Positions 46,395 through 56,025 of a stretch of DNA of 64,000 nt are shown piece by piece. Made by a program: the position numbers and the translations under genes. Within the stretch, counting starts at the first letter, position 1. Each line of letters opens with the position of its first letter. This DNA is from Saccharothrix espanaensis DSM 44229 (GTDB taxonomy: Bacteria > Actinomycetota > Actinomycetes > Mycobacteriales > Pseudonocardiaceae): assembly GCF_000328705.1 (NCBI RefSeq), contig NC_019673.1:2604001-2668000 (forward strand), in the 5' to 3' direction. The notes beneath the pieces were generated by a model that made no database searches, was not told the origin of the DNA, and was given only the letters and a program-made list of their open reading frames with translations.

Positions 46395-47594
46395 ATGAGC
46401 GTGGAGATCACCGCCGGCCCGGCGGACGTCGACGACGCCGCCGACTCCGACCTGCTCGCGGCGGTGACCGCGGCCGAATCGGTGCTCAGCGGGCGGTTCG
46501 GCGCGACGGTGCGGCTGGCCGACCCCGAACGGCTCGGTGGAGCCGGCCGGTCCGTGGTCGTGCGCGTGCGGGTGGCCTCGACGCCGTTCTCGCTGCCGCG
46601 CACGCTCGTGGTCAAGCGCTACCCGTCGGCCGTCGCCGACCGTGACCCGTTCGCGCACGAAGCCGTCTCGCACAAGCTGCTCACCGCGCTGCCCGGCGAG
46701 GACCGGCTCACCCCGGAGCTCGTCGCCCAGGACAACGGCAAGCGGCTGGTCGTGCTGGAAGACCTCGGCAAGGCACCCCGGCTGGCGGAGAAGCTGCTCG
46801 GCTCGGACGCGCGGGCCGCCGAGCGCGGCCTGCTCTCGTGGGCGCACGCGATGGGCCGGCTGCACGCCACCACGGCGGGCCGGGACGCGGACTTCGACGC
46901 GTTGATGCGCCGGCAGGGCAGCCAGTGCTGCGCGGACCCGATCGCGGTCGACGTGCACGCCGCCCTGGCCGGTCTGCCGAAGCTGCTCCTTGAATCGTTG
47001 GAAGTCGACACCCCGCCCGCCGCGGTGGAGTTCGCCGAGCAGGCGCTGCGCGGTTTCGGCTCGTCCCGCCGGCGTGCGTTCAGCCCGTCCACGTCCTGCC
47101 CGGACAACCACCTGGTCACCAGCAAGGGCGTGCGGTTCCTGGACTTCGAGGGCGGCTGCGTGCGCGACATCGTGTTCGACGCGGCGTGCCTGCGGGTGCC
47201 GTTCCCGTCGTGCTGGTGCGGCTACGGGCTGCCCGCCGGGATGTCCGAGGCGATGGTGGCGGCGTGGCGGGCCGAGGTCGGCTCGGTGTGGCCGGACCTG
47301 GACGACGACGCGGTGTTCCTGCCCCGGCTGCTGGAGTCCCAGCTGCTGTGGGTGTGGCTGGGCACGTGGCGCGGCCTGCCGGGGCTGGACTCGGCGCTGC
47401 CGTCCGGGCACCGGCCGCTGGACTCGCCGCCGCGCGGCACGGTGCTCACCGCCCGGTGGGTGCGGCTGCGCTCGGACGCGCTGGCGCTGGGCGTCAAGCC
47501 GGTCGTCGCGCACGCCGAGGCGGTGATCGCGGCGCTGGTGTCCCGGTACGGTCAGCAGGCCGCGGAACTGCCGCTGTACCCGGCATTCCGGTAG
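46395..47594 (+). CDS. Aminoglycoside phosphotransferase-fold protein, catalytic Asp possibly lost
   Basis: A 399-residue kinase-fold protein. RTLVVKRYP (ATP Lys), DNGKRLVVLEDLG (hinge), HAMGRLHAT, and GVRFLDFEGG (DFG-like) are recognisable. The catalytic-loop segment reads SPSTSCPDNHLV where relatives have a GD before CPDN, so the catalytic base appears replaced by Thr. It may be a pseudokinase or use another acid. GGAGG lies very close to ATG 46395, so the start spacing is short. Confidence 0.75.
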   Translation: MSVEITAGPADVDDAADSDLLAAVTAAESVLSGRFGATVRLADPERLGGAGRSVVVRVRVASTPFSLPRTLVVKRYPSAVADRDPFAHEAVSHKLLTALPGEDRLTPELVAQDNGKRLVVLEDLGKAPRLAEKLLGSDARAAERGLLSWAHAMGRLHATTAGRDADFDALMRRQGSQCCADPIAVDVHAALAGLPKLLLESLEVDTPPAAVEFAEQALRGFGSSRRRAFSPSTSCPDNHLVTSKGVRFLDFEGGCVRDIVFDAACLRVPFPSCWCGYGLPAGMSEAMVAAWRAEVGSVWPDLDDDAVFLPRLLESQLLWVWLGTWRGLPGLDSALPSGHRPLDSPPRGTVLTARWVRLRSDALALGVKPVVAHAEAVIAALVSRYGQQAAELPLYPAFR

Positions 47595-47645
47595 CGTTCC
47601 GCCGGCTGTTCCCGGGTGGACACGTCGTTGCGCGATGGTCGTCGC

Positions 47646-48461
47646 GTGGCCAAAGCGGTGCGAAGCCTGGTGGTCCTGGGGGACTCGACGACGGTCGGGG
47701 TCGGCGATCCGGTCCGCGGCGGGTGGCGGGGTGTGGGTCGGCTGCTCGCGGCGTCCTTCCCGGACGTCGGCTACCTGAACCCGTCCTTCCCCGGCGCGCG
47801 GGTGGCGTCGGTCCGGTTCGAGCAGTTGCCCGCGGCCCTGCTCGCCGAGCCCGACGCGGCGGTGCTGCTGGCGGGGATGAACGACACCCTGCGCTCCGAC
47901 TTCGACGCGGTCCGGCTGCACGAGCACCTGGACGCGATCGTCGGCGAACTCGTCGCGGCGGGCGCGTCGGTGGTGACCGTGCGGTTCCACGACCACAGCC
48001 GCGTGTTCCGGCTGCCGGGCGCGTTGCGCCGGGCGCTGTCGGCGCGGATCGCCGAGCTGAACGAGGTGATCGACGCCGTCGTCCGGCGGTACGGCGTCGG
48101 GTGCGTCGACCTGGACCTGATGGACGGCGCGTACGCGCTGGAGACCTGGGCGGTGGACCGCCTGCACCCGTCGGAACTGGGGCACCGGCGGCTGGCGCAG
48201 GCGTTCGCGAACCGGTTGGCCGAACTGGACTGCGCCGTGCCGAAGCCGGTCAGCCTGGAGTGCAACGGCGGCATCCGGATCACGCCGCTGCACCACCTGG
48301 CGTGGCTGGTGTTCAAGGGCGTCCCGTGGCTGTGGAAGCGCGGCCGCGACTTCCTGCCCTTCGCGGCGACCATCGTGTACCGGTCGTGGGTGGGGAAGGC
48401 GGAGCAGGGGGCGGCGGCCGGCGGCCACCGCCCCGTCGAGGCGTACCGGCGTCCTAGCTGA
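47646..48461 (+). CDS. SGNH/GDSL hydrolase
   Basis: A 271-residue hydrolase. GDSTTVGVGD (block I Ser), LLAGMNDT (block III Asn), and DRLHPSELGH (block V Asp/His) make the catalytic set. The C-terminal ~60 residues are a basic extension outside the fold. No signal peptide is evident. GTG 47646 is preferred; GTG 47616 would add 10 residues. The 3' end overlaps by 8 nt the convergent GT39 gene. Confidence 0.85.
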   Translation: MAKAVRSLVVLGDSTTVGVGDPVRGGWRGVGRLLAASFPDVGYLNPSFPGARVASVRFEQLPAALLAEPDAAVLLAGMNDTLRSDFDAVRLHEHLDAIVGELVAAGASVVTVRFHDHSRVFRLPGALRRALSARIAELNEVIDAVVRRYGVGCVDLDLMDGAYALETWAVDRLHPSELGHRRLAQAFANRLAELDCAVPKPVSLECNGGIRITPLHHLAWLVFKGVPWLWKRGRDFLPFAATIVYRSWVGKAEQGAAAGGHRPVEAYRRPS

Positions 48462-50247
48462 GCCGGTAGACCGTCGAGCCGTCGATGGTGGTGGCCGGGT
48501 AGTTCTCGGCCACCCAGGCCCCGATCTCGTCGTTGCCGCCGCCGGGACCGCCCATGGACCGCCCGCCCGTCACGTAGTAGCCGACCTGGCCGTCCCGGAC
48601 GTACTGCTGGAACTCCGCCAACGTGGGAGCGGGGTCGCCGCCGCTCCAGCCACCGATGCCGATGACGGCCTTGCCGCTGGCCAGCGACAGGCTCGCCGCC
48701 CCCTGCGCACTGGTCGTCGCAGCCGCCCAGGTGCCAGTGGTCGCCTGGAGCACCTTCACCAGTTCGGAACTCTCCTCGCCCATGGGGCCGCCCAGGTTGT
48801 CGGAGTAGTCGGCGGGGCCGGACATCGGGATGGAACCGGCGTGGGGTGTCGCGGCCGTGGCGACGCCGAACGCCGCCGAGGACAGCAGTGCCGCGGCGGC
48901 CGCGAGTGCCGCCGTCCGCCGCACGCCCATCACGATCGCCGTGGCGACCACGACCGTCAGAGCGGCGACCGTCCACCGGACCGCCGGGGCCCAGTCGGGG
49001 AATCGGTTGAGCAGCGCGAACCCCCAGAACCCGGCGGCCGCGACCATCACCGCGAGGGTGACCCGCACCGGCAAGTGCGCCCGTCCCCGCCACATCTCCC
49101 GACCCGCGATGGCGACGATCGCGGCCACGCCGGGCGCGACGGCCACCGTGTAGTACGGGTGCGTGATGCCGCTCATGAAGCTGAACACGACACCGTTCAC
49201 CAGCACCCACAAACCCCACAGCAGCAACGCGGCCCGCGTGCGGTCGGTGCGCGGTGCGCGGCGGGTGAACCAGAGTCCGGCGACCAGGCCGACGATCGCG
49301 GCGGGCAGCAGCCAGGAGATCTCCGCACCCATGCTCGCCCCGAACAGCCGGTCGATGCCGGTGTTGCCGCCGAACCCGACGTTGCCGTTTCCATCGCCCA
49401 TGACCACGCCCGTCGAGCCGCCGCCGAAGATCCGGCCCAGGCCGTTGTAGCCCATCGCCAACTGCCACAGCGAGTCGTTCGTGGAACCGCCGATGTAAGG
49501 CCGGGACGCGGTCGGCCACAGCTCGACCAGCGCAATGAACCAGCCGGCCGACACGACTACCGCGACACCCGCGCCGACCAGGTGCAGGAACCGCTTGCTC
49601 AACGACGTGGGCGCGGCTACCAGGTAGGCGACCGCGAACGCGGGCAGCACCAGGAACGCCTGCCCCATCTTGGTCAGGAACGCGAACCCGATCGCGACCC
49701 CGGCCAGCGCCAACCACTTCCACGACGCCTTCTCTACGGCCCGGACCGTGCAGTACGCCCCCGCCACCATCAGCAGCACCAGCAGCGCGTCCGGCAGGTT
49801 GAACCGGAACATCAGCACCGCCACCGGGGTCAGCGCGAGCGCCGCGCCGGCCAGCAGCCCGGCCACCGCGCCGGACGTGCGCTTCACCGCGGCGTACAAC
49901 AACCACACCGCCAGCACGCCCTCGATCGCCTGCGGTGCCAGGACCGTCCAGGACGAGAACCCGAAGGCGCGGGCGAACAACCCGCTCACCCACAGCGCCG
50001 CCGGCGGCTTGTCCACCGTGATGGCACCGCCGGCGTCCAGCCCGCCGAACAGCCACGCCGTCCAGCTCTGCGCACCGGCCTGGGTCGCGGCGGCGTAGTA
50101 GCTGTTGCCCCAGCCGGAATCGGTGAGGTTCCACAGGTACAGCGCCGCGGTGCCGACCAGCAGCACGACCAGGGCCGGCGTGGTCCAGGAACGGCGCGGT
50201 GCCGGCGCGGTCGACACCGGCGCGGGTGCCGCGAGAGTGGCGGTCAT
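48454..50247 (-). CDS. GT39-family membrane glycosyltransferase (YkcB-like) 1
   Basis: A 597-residue polytopic GT39/PMT-type protein: GAITVDKPPAALWVSGLFARAFGF, MFRFNLPDALLVLLMVAGAY, and ~10 helices. The C-terminal extracytoplasmic domain (PAPTLAEFQQYVRDGQVGYYV) matches the YkcA/B-type mannosyltransferase tail. It likely transfers sugar from a polyprenyl-phosphate carrier to cell-envelope targets. The ATG overlaps the stop of the GT2/GtrA gene by 4 nt. It shares long near-identical stretches with the paralogue at 51488. Confidence 0.88.
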   Translation of the reverse strand: MTATLAAPAPVSTAPAPRRSWTTPALVVLLVGTAALYLWNLTDSGWGNSYYAAATQAGAQSWTAWLFGGLDAGGAITVDKPPAALWVSGLFARAFGFSSWTVLAPQAIEGVLAVWLLYAAVKRTSGAVAGLLAGAALALTPVAVLMFRFNLPDALLVLLMVAGAYCTVRAVEKASWKWLALAGVAIGFAFLTKMGQAFLVLPAFAVAYLVAAPTSLSKRFLHLVGAGVAVVVSAGWFIALVELWPTASRPYIGGSTNDSLWQLAMGYNGLGRIFGGGSTGVVMGDGNGNVGFGGNTGIDRLFGASMGAEISWLLPAAIVGLVAGLWFTRRAPRTDRTRAALLLWGLWVLVNGVVFSFMSGITHPYYTVAVAPGVAAIVAIAGREMWRGRAHLPVRVTLAVMVAAAGFWGFALLNRFPDWAPAVRWTVAALTVVVATAIVMGVRRTAALAAAAALLSSAAFGVATAATPHAGSIPMSGPADYSDNLGGPMGEESSELVKVLQATTGTWAAATTSAQGAASLSLASGKAVIGIGGWSGGDPAPTLAEFQQYVRDGQVGYYVTGGRSMGGPGGGNDEIGAWVAENYPATTIDGSTVYRLS

Positions 50248-51491
50248 GACGTGGACTCCAGGGGACGGATGCGGAAGACCCAGTTGCGCAGCAACAGGAA
50301 TCGCAGGACGGTGGCGAGCAGGTTCGCGCCCACGACGGCGGCCAGTTCCGCCGCGCCGCCGGGGGAGGAGAACTGGTGCAGCACGGCGAGCGCGCCGCTG
50401 GTGAGGGCCAGGCCCAGGCCGAACACCAGCAGCCCTTCGAACTGGTGCCGCCCGGCCCCGCGACTGCCGCGCACGCCGAACGTGAACCGGCGGTTGGCGG
50501 CCGTGTTGGCCACCGCGGTGACGAGCAGCGCGACGAGGTTCGCCCCCTGCGCGCCCAAGCCTCCCCGCAACACGAGGAACAACAACAGGTAGGCCAGCGT
50601 GCTGGCGACCCCGACGGCGGCGAACCGGACCAACTGCCGGAACAACCCGCGGGGCACCCCCGGCGTCACCGGCTCCAGCGGCGCGCGCCCCAACTGGGCC
50701 CGCAGCTCGCCGACCGGGATCCGCCCGGACACCAGCCCCCGCGCGACCCGGGCCACGCCCTTGAGGTCGGCCACCGCCGTCGACACGATGTCGACCCGGC
50801 TGTCCGGGTCGTCCACCCAGTCCACCGGCACCTCGTGGATGCGGGCACCGGCCCGTTCGGCCAGCACCAGCAGTTCGGTGTCGAAGAACCAGCCGGTGTC
50901 CTCGACGTGGGGGAGCAGCCGCCGGGCGACATCGGCCCGGATCGCCTTGAAGCCGCACTGCGCGTCGGAGAACCGGGCCGCCAGCGCACCGCGCAGGATC
51001 AGGTTGTAGCAGCGCGAGATGAACTCCCGCTTGGGCCCGCGGACCACCCGCGCGCCCCGGGCCAGCCGACTGCCGATGGCCACGTCGGAGTGCCCGGAGA
51101 TCAGCGGCGCGACCAGCGGGGCGAGCGCCGCGAGGTCCGTGGACAGGTCGACGTCCATGTAGGCCAACACCTGCGCGTCGGACGCGGACCACACGGCCGA
51201 CAGCGCGCGCCCCCGCCCCTTCTCCGACAGGTGGACCGTTACCACCTCGGCAAGCTCCTCGGCGAGTTCTCGCGCGACCGCCCACGTGCCGTCCGTGCTG
51301 GCGTTGTCGGCGATCGTGATCCGGAACCGGTACGGGAACGTCTGGGTCAGGTCCGCGTGCAGCTTGCGCACGCACGGCGCGAGGTCTCTTTCCTCGTTGT
51401 ACACGGGGACCACCACGTCGAGCACGAGGGTCGTCGTCGCGAGCGTCATGACGCCAGCCTCGAAGGCGGAGCTGGGCACGGAGTGTGTCAT
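50244..51491 (-). CDS. GT2 glycosyltransferase fused to GtrA-type membrane domain
   Basis: A 415-residue protein. The N-terminal GT2 domain (LDVVVPVYNEERDL; MDVDLSTDL DxD-like; SDAQCGFKAIR) resembles polyprenyl-phosphate sugar synthases of the DPM1/YkcC type. The C-terminal ~140 residues form a four-helix GtrA domain. It would make and flip the lipid-linked sugar used by the flanking GT39 enzymes. ATG 51491 overlaps the preceding stop (ATGA), which favours it over the internal ATG 51449. Confidence 0.9.
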   Translation of the reverse strand: MTHSVPSSAFEAGVMTLATTTLVLDVVVPVYNEERDLAPCVRKLHADLTQTFPYRFRITIADNASTDGTWAVARELAEELAEVVTVHLSEKGRGRALSAVWSASDAQVLAYMDVDLSTDLAALAPLVAPLISGHSDVAIGSRLARGARVVRGPKREFISRCYNLILRGALAARFSDAQCGFKAIRADVARRLLPHVEDTGWFFDTELLVLAERAGARIHEVPVDWVDDPDSRVDIVSTAVADLKGVARVARGLVSGRIPVGELRAQLGRAPLEPVTPGVPRGLFRQLVRFAAVGVASTLAYLLLFLVLRGGLGAQGANLVALLVTAVANTAANRRFTFGVRGSRGAGRHQFEGLLVFGLGLALTSGALAVLHQFSSPGGAAELAAVVGANLLATVLRFLLLRNWVFRIRPLESTS

Positions 51492-53266
51492 TGCTGTGCG
51501 CCCGCTGTGAGGTCGTAGACGTCGACCCCGTCAACGGTCTTCGCGGTGAACGTGTCGGCCACCCACTCGACGATCCGCTCGGCGGCATCCGACCCGCTCT
51601 CCCCCCGCATCCCAGCACCCCCGAGGAAGTAGTGGATCCGTCCACTTCGGACCAAATCCTGAAACTGGGCCAACGTAGGCGCGGGATCGGTCCCGTTGAA
51701 CCCGCCGACAGCCATCACCGGCACCCCGGCACCCAACTGGTACCCGGCCGCGTTGTTGGACCCGACAGCAGCCGCCGCCCACCGGAACTTTCCACTGTTG
51801 ACCTGCAACAACGAGACCAGCTCGGCCCCTGGGGCAGGCGCGCTCAACAACCCGCCCATCCCACCGCCACGCTGACCGCCAGGCGAGAACACCACCACCC
51901 CGCCCCGCATACCGCTCTCCGGTCCCGCACTGGGAATCGCCCCGGAATGCGGAACGGCCGCCGTAGCCATCGAGTAAGCCCCAGGCCCCGACAACGCAGC
52001 CACCACTGCAACCGGCACCACAACCACAGCAGGCGCGACCGCAGCCAGGAAGACACCCACCGCACCCAACAGCCCGAGCACCAAGACCACCATGGCCAAC
52101 CCGGAAGACCACCCCGACAACAGCAGGTAGCACTGCAACGAGGTCACGGCCAACGCCCCGGAAAGCGCCGCCGCCGCAACAGGTTCGTGCCTACGCCGCC
52201 ACAGCGCCACGGACCCGATCCCGATGATCGCGCCGATGGCCGGTGCCAGCGCCACGGTGTAGTACGCGTGGATGATCCCGCTCATGAAGCTGAAGACCCC
52301 GGCGGTGACCACCAGCCACCCACCCCACAGCCCCAACCCGACCCGCTCACGTCGACCGCCGGCCCACGTCCCGGCCACCAGCAGCACCACGGCCGTGGGC
52401 AACAACCAGGCGATCTGACTGCCCATCTCGTTCCCGAGCAGCCGACTCCACCCGGTGGACCCCCACCCGCCACCGCCGCCGACACTGCCGACCTCATCCC
52501 CGGTCAGCCGCCCGAACCCGTTGTACCCCAACGTAAGCTCAAGAACCGAATTGCTCTGTGATCCCCCGATGTACGGCCGGGACGCGGTCGGCCACAGCTC
52601 GACCACCGCGATGAACCAGCCCGCCGACACGACTACCGCGACACCCGCGCCAACCAAGTGCAGAAGCCGCTTGCCCAACGACGTGGGCGCGGCAACCAGA
52701 TACGCGACCGCGAACGCGGGCAGCACCAGGAACGCCTGAAGCATCTTGGTCAGGAACGCGAACCCCACCGCGACCCCGGCCAGCGCCAACCACTTCCACG
52801 ACGCCTTCTCGACCGCCCGAACGGTGCAGTACGCGCCCGCAACCAACAACAACACCAACAACGCATCAGGGTTGTTGAAGCGGAACATCAACACCGCGAC
52901 CGGCGTCAACGCCAGAACCGCACCCGCGATCAACCCGGCCGCAACACCCGCTACCCGCCGCACCGTCGCGTACAGCAGCCAGACACTGCCCACGCCCATC
53001 AGGGCCTGCGGAACCAGGATGCTCCACGCGTTGACCCCGAACAGCCGGGCGGAGAGCCCCATCACCCAGACCGAGGCCGGGGTCTTGTCGACGGTGATCG
53101 CGCCGGAGGAGTCCGTGGCCCCGAAGAACCAGGCCGACCAGCTCTGGGAACCGGCCTGGGCGGCGGCGGAGTAGTAGGCGTTGGCCCAACCGGAGTCACC
53201 CAACCGCCACAGGTACAGGACAGCCGTCCCGGCCAACAACAGCAACAACGGTAGTCGCGCTCGCAT
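51488..53266 (-). CDS. GT39-family membrane glycosyltransferase (YkcB-like) 2
   Basis: A 592-residue paralogue of the GT39 at 48454: ITVDKTPASVWVMGLSARLFG, MFRFNNPDALLVLLLVAGAY, SRPYIGGSQSN, and the same C-terminal domain (PAPTLAQFQDLVRSGRIHYFL). About 120 residues around the MFRFN motif are almost identical to the other copy at the protein level. The C-terminal region contains a Gly-rich insert (VFSPGGQRGGGMGG). ATG 53266 is preferred over GTG 53287. It lies 65 nt downstream of the kinase gene. Confidence 0.87.
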   Translation of the reverse strand: MRARLPLLLLLAGTAVLYLWRLGDSGWANAYYSAAAQAGSQSWSAWFFGATDSSGAITVDKTPASVWVMGLSARLFGVNAWSILVPQALMGVGSVWLLYATVRRVAGVAAGLIAGAVLALTPVAVLMFRFNNPDALLVLLLVAGAYCTVRAVEKASWKWLALAGVAVGFAFLTKMLQAFLVLPAFAVAYLVAAPTSLGKRLLHLVGAGVAVVVSAGWFIAVVELWPTASRPYIGGSQSNSVLELTLGYNGFGRLTGDEVGSVGGGGGWGSTGWSRLLGNEMGSQIAWLLPTAVVLLVAGTWAGGRRERVGLGLWGGWLVVTAGVFSFMSGIIHAYYTVALAPAIGAIIGIGSVALWRRRHEPVAAAALSGALAVTSLQCYLLLSGWSSGLAMVVLVLGLLGAVGVFLAAVAPAVVVVPVAVVAALSGPGAYSMATAAVPHSGAIPSAGPESGMRGGVVVFSPGGQRGGGMGGLLSAPAPGAELVSLLQVNSGKFRWAAAAVGSNNAAGYQLGAGVPVMAVGGFNGTDPAPTLAQFQDLVRSGRIHYFLGGAGMRGESGSDAAERIVEWVADTFTAKTVDGVDVYDLTAGAQQ

Positions 53267-53331
53267 GGGGCAAAGCCTGCTGCCCACGCCTGGGCGGTCG
53301 TTGTGCCCTTCCTATGAGCAGCCTGTGCGAC

Positions 53332-54807
53332 TCAGCCGGGCAGGCGCACCACGAACCGGGTACGTCCAGGCCGGCTCTCCACGGAAACTTCCCCTTCATG
53401 CGCGGCCACAACAGCCGCCACGATCGACAACCCCAACCCAGTGCTGCCCGCAGCACGAGACCGGGAAGTGTCCCCACGCGAGAACCGCTCGAACACCTCC
53501 CCCTGAAGACCGTCAGGAATCCCAGGCCCATCATCCGACACCACCATCACCACACAACCACCCCCGCCCCCGCCCCCGCCCCCATCCTCACCCTCACCCT
53601 CACACCGAAGCGAGGTCGTAACCGTGGTCCCCGCCGGCGTATGCACCCGCGCATTCGACAACAGATTCACCAACACCTGCTGCAACTTGTGGGCGTCCCC
53701 CGACACCGTCACCGGCTCCGGCGGCAGCTCCAACCGCCAATCGTGCTCCGGCCCGGCGATCCGGGCGTCGCTCACGCTGTCCACGACGACCCGCGACAGG
53801 TCGACGCTCTCCCGCCCCAGCGGCCGCCCGGCGTCCAACCGCGCCAACAACAGCAGGTCCTCCACCAGCGACGTCATCCGCACGGCCTCGGACTCCACCC
53901 GTCGCATGGCGTGCCCGATCTCCGGCGGGACCTCCTCCGAGGTGCGCCGCGTCAACTCCGCGTACCCGCGAATCGCGGCCAACGGCGTCCGGAGCTCGTG
54001 ACTCGCGTCGGCCACGAACTGCCGAACCCGCGTCTCACTGGCGTGGCGGGCCGACAACGCCTCGCCGACGTGGTCGAGCATCGAGTTCAACGCCAATCCC
54101 ACCTGTCCGACCTCGGTGTCGGGATTGGCATCGCCTTCGGGAACCCGTTCGGCCAACGCCACTTCCCCCTGGTGCAACGGGAGTTCCGCCACCCGGCCGG
54201 CCGTGGCCGCCACCCTCTCCAAGGGCCGCAGCGTCTTGCGGATGATCAAAGCGCCGGCCAGCGACACCGCCACCAACCCGGCCAATGCCACCCCGCCGAC
54301 GATGAACCCCATCCGGAGCACGACGGAATCCACCTCCGCCATCGGGAGCCCCGTCACCATGACGGTCCCGTCCCGCCCGCGAACCGCCATCACCCGGTGC
54401 TCGCCGAGTTCCGCGCCCAACTGGACGGTGCGCGCCGTGGCGTCCGCCGGAACCGACGCGAGCGCCCGCAACTCGCCCGCCGGCAGGTCGTCCGGCCGGT
54501 CCTTCCCGGGCTGGATCCTGGTCCCGTCCACCCCTGAGGTCCGGATGAACACCACCAACGTCCCGGGCGGGAAACCGGGCCGGTCCAACGGGTTGGGCGG
54601 AATCATGCCGGGCATCAACGGCCCGCCGCGCTCGACGCGACCGGACGCCTCCCGCAGCCGCTGGTCCAACTGGTTGATCTGGAAGTCCCGCAACGCGAAC
54701 ACGCTCACGATCCCGATACCGGCGCACACGATCGCGATCAGCACGACCTGTTCGACGATCAGCCGCGTACGCAGCGGCCAGCGCTTAGGGTGCAGGCTTG
54801 AGGACAT
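53332..54807 (-). CDS. Sensor histidine kinase
   Basis: A 491-residue HK: TM1 near 18-38, an extracytoplasmic domain, TM2 near 168-188, HAMP, HisKA with DASHELRTPLAAIRGYAEL (phospho-His), and HATPase_c with NLLSNARVHTPAG and STGLGLSIV. A nine-Gly run (GEGEDGGGGGGGGGC) is inserted in the ATP-binding domain between LRCE and VVMVV, beside a C-rich repeat tract in the DNA (about 53560-53610). It overlaps the response regulator by 23 nt. Related to MprB/TcrY-type envelope sensors by architecture. Confidence 0.93.
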   Translation of the reverse strand: MSSSLHPKRWPLRTRLIVEQVVLIAIVCAGIGIVSVFALRDFQINQLDQRLREASGRVERGGPLMPGMIPPNPLDRPGFPPGTLVVFIRTSGVDGTRIQPGKDRPDDLPAGELRALASVPADATARTVQLGAELGEHRVMAVRGRDGTVMVTGLPMAEVDSVVLRMGFIVGGVALAGLVAVSLAGALIIRKTLRPLERVAATAGRVAELPLHQGEVALAERVPEGDANPDTEVGQVGLALNSMLDHVGEALSARHASETRVRQFVADASHELRTPLAAIRGYAELTRRTSEEVPPEIGHAMRRVESEAVRMTSLVEDLLLLARLDAGRPLGRESVDLSRVVVDSVSDARIAGPEHDWRLELPPEPVTVSGDAHKLQQVLVNLLSNARVHTPAGTTVTTSLRCEGEGEDGGGGGGGGGCVVMVVSDDGPGIPDGLQGEVFERFSRGDTSRSRAAGSTGLGLSIVAAVVAAHEGEVSVESRPGRTRFVVRLPG

Positions 54808-55513
54808 AGCCCGCACCCCGCATCGTGTGGATCATCGGCGCGCGGCCGACGTCGATCTTCTTCCGCAGGTACGAGATGTAGAGCTCCACGATGTTGGCCT
54901 GCCCGCCGAAGTCGTAGCTCCACACCCGGTCCAGGATCTGCGCCTTGCTCAACACCCGCTTCGGGTTGCGCATCAGGAACCGCAACAGCTCGAACTCGGT
55001 GGCCGTCAACTCCACGGACGTCCCACCCCGCCGAACCTCGCGGGTGTCCTCGTCCAGGACCAGGTCCCCGACCACCAGCTCGGTCCCGGCGGTGGCCTCG
55101 GAAACCCCGGTGCGCCGCAACAACCCCCGCAACCGCAACACGACCTCTTCGAGGCTGAACGGCTTGGTCACGTAGTCGTCGCCCCCGGCGGTCAACCCCG
55201 CGATGCGGTCCTCGACGGCATCCTTGGCGGTCAGGAACAAGACCGGCAGCGCGGGAACCTCGGACCGCAACCGCCGAAGCACCTCCAGCCCGTCGAAGTC
55301 CGGCAGCATCACGTCCAGCACCACCACGTCGGGCCGGAACTCCCGAGCCACCCGAACCGCCGAAGTCCCGTCCAGGGCAGTGCGGACCTCCCACTTCTCC
55401 ATCCGCAGAGCCATGGACATCAACTCGGCCAAAGTGGACTCGTCATCGACCACGAGAACCCGAACCGGACTCCCATCGGCCCGCCGAAGCTCAGGAGCAG
55501 ACACCGCGCGCAT
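54785..55513 (-). CDS. OmpR-family response regulator
   Basis: A 242-residue regulator. Receiver: VRVLVVDDE, phospho-acceptor Asp in VVVLDVMLPDFDG, FLTAKDA and GGDDYVTKPF. C-terminal winged helix: ELTATEFELLRFLM and VWSYDFGGQANIVELYISYLR. It precedes the histidine kinase. ATG 55513 is used; ATG 55537 would add eight residues. The operon continues into the GT39-GT2-GT39 genes, making cell-envelope glycosylation the likely output. Confidence 0.94.
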   Translation of the reverse strand: MRAVSAPELRRADGSPVRVLVVDDESTLAELMSMALRMEKWEVRTALDGTSAVRVAREFRPDVVVLDVMLPDFDGLEVLRRLRSEVPALPVLFLTAKDAVEDRIAGLTAGGDDYVTKPFSLEEVVLRLRGLLRRTGVSEATAGTELVVGDLVLDEDTREVRRGGTSVELTATEFELLRFLMRNPKRVLSKAQILDRVWSYDFGGQANIVELYISYLRKKIDVGRAPMIHTMRGAGYVLKPAP

Positions 55514-56025
55514 ACCCCAATCGTCACAAGGCGCCATGAGCCCACCCTGTGCCGCACCTGTGTACCACCTGTGAACAAGGACGGCAGCCCACAACCACAC
55601 AAACCGCACCCTCGCCGTGTTCTCCCTGTATGGCCTGCGCGCAGCGAACCGCGCTTGAGCAGGTAGTGCAAGCACGCTTTCCGCTTGCACTACCTGCTCA
55701 AGGGTGGTTGTCTCCCGACCAGGCCATACGGGGAGAACACGGCGTGCCCTTCCTCCCCCGGCGGCCTGCCCAGCGGCGAGCGCCGCTCTTGCTCTTTCTG
55801 TGCTTTCCCCCCCACCCCCACCCGCCCGCCTCGCCCCGCCTCGCCCCGCCCACCGCGCCCCGCAGCCCCGCCCCGCCTGCCCGCCTCGCACCGCCTTGCC
55901 CGCGCATGGCGGGACAGCACAGGCGGGATGCAGCGCAGGGCCGGGCTGCGCCGCCGTCCACCCCACACAGGCACGCCCCAACAGCCACACAGCCCACGCA
56001 CAGACTCCCCGGCCACGTTGGTCGC
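55514..56025. other. Intergenic region with repeat and C-rich tract
   Basis: Besides repeat copy B, this 512-nt gap holds C-rich simple sequence (55800-55905; CCCCGCC-type) and the probable promoter region for the divergent regulator and membrane-protein genes. No gene is seen. Confidence 0.5.
55614..55787. repeat. 174-bp palindromic dispersed element, copy B
   Basis: Inverted second copy of the element at 42388-42561 (one mismatch, T at 55627 that gives a G-U pair in the outer stem). It lies upstream of the response regulator gene. The tail hairpin is at the 55770-55787 end. No target-site duplication is obvious. Confidence 0.85.

Noticed and set aside
55600-55800. Short proteins (starting MHYLLK-like) read from the palindromic element
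   Set aside because: Both strands and both copies give frames because of symmetry; no translation signal or family supports them.
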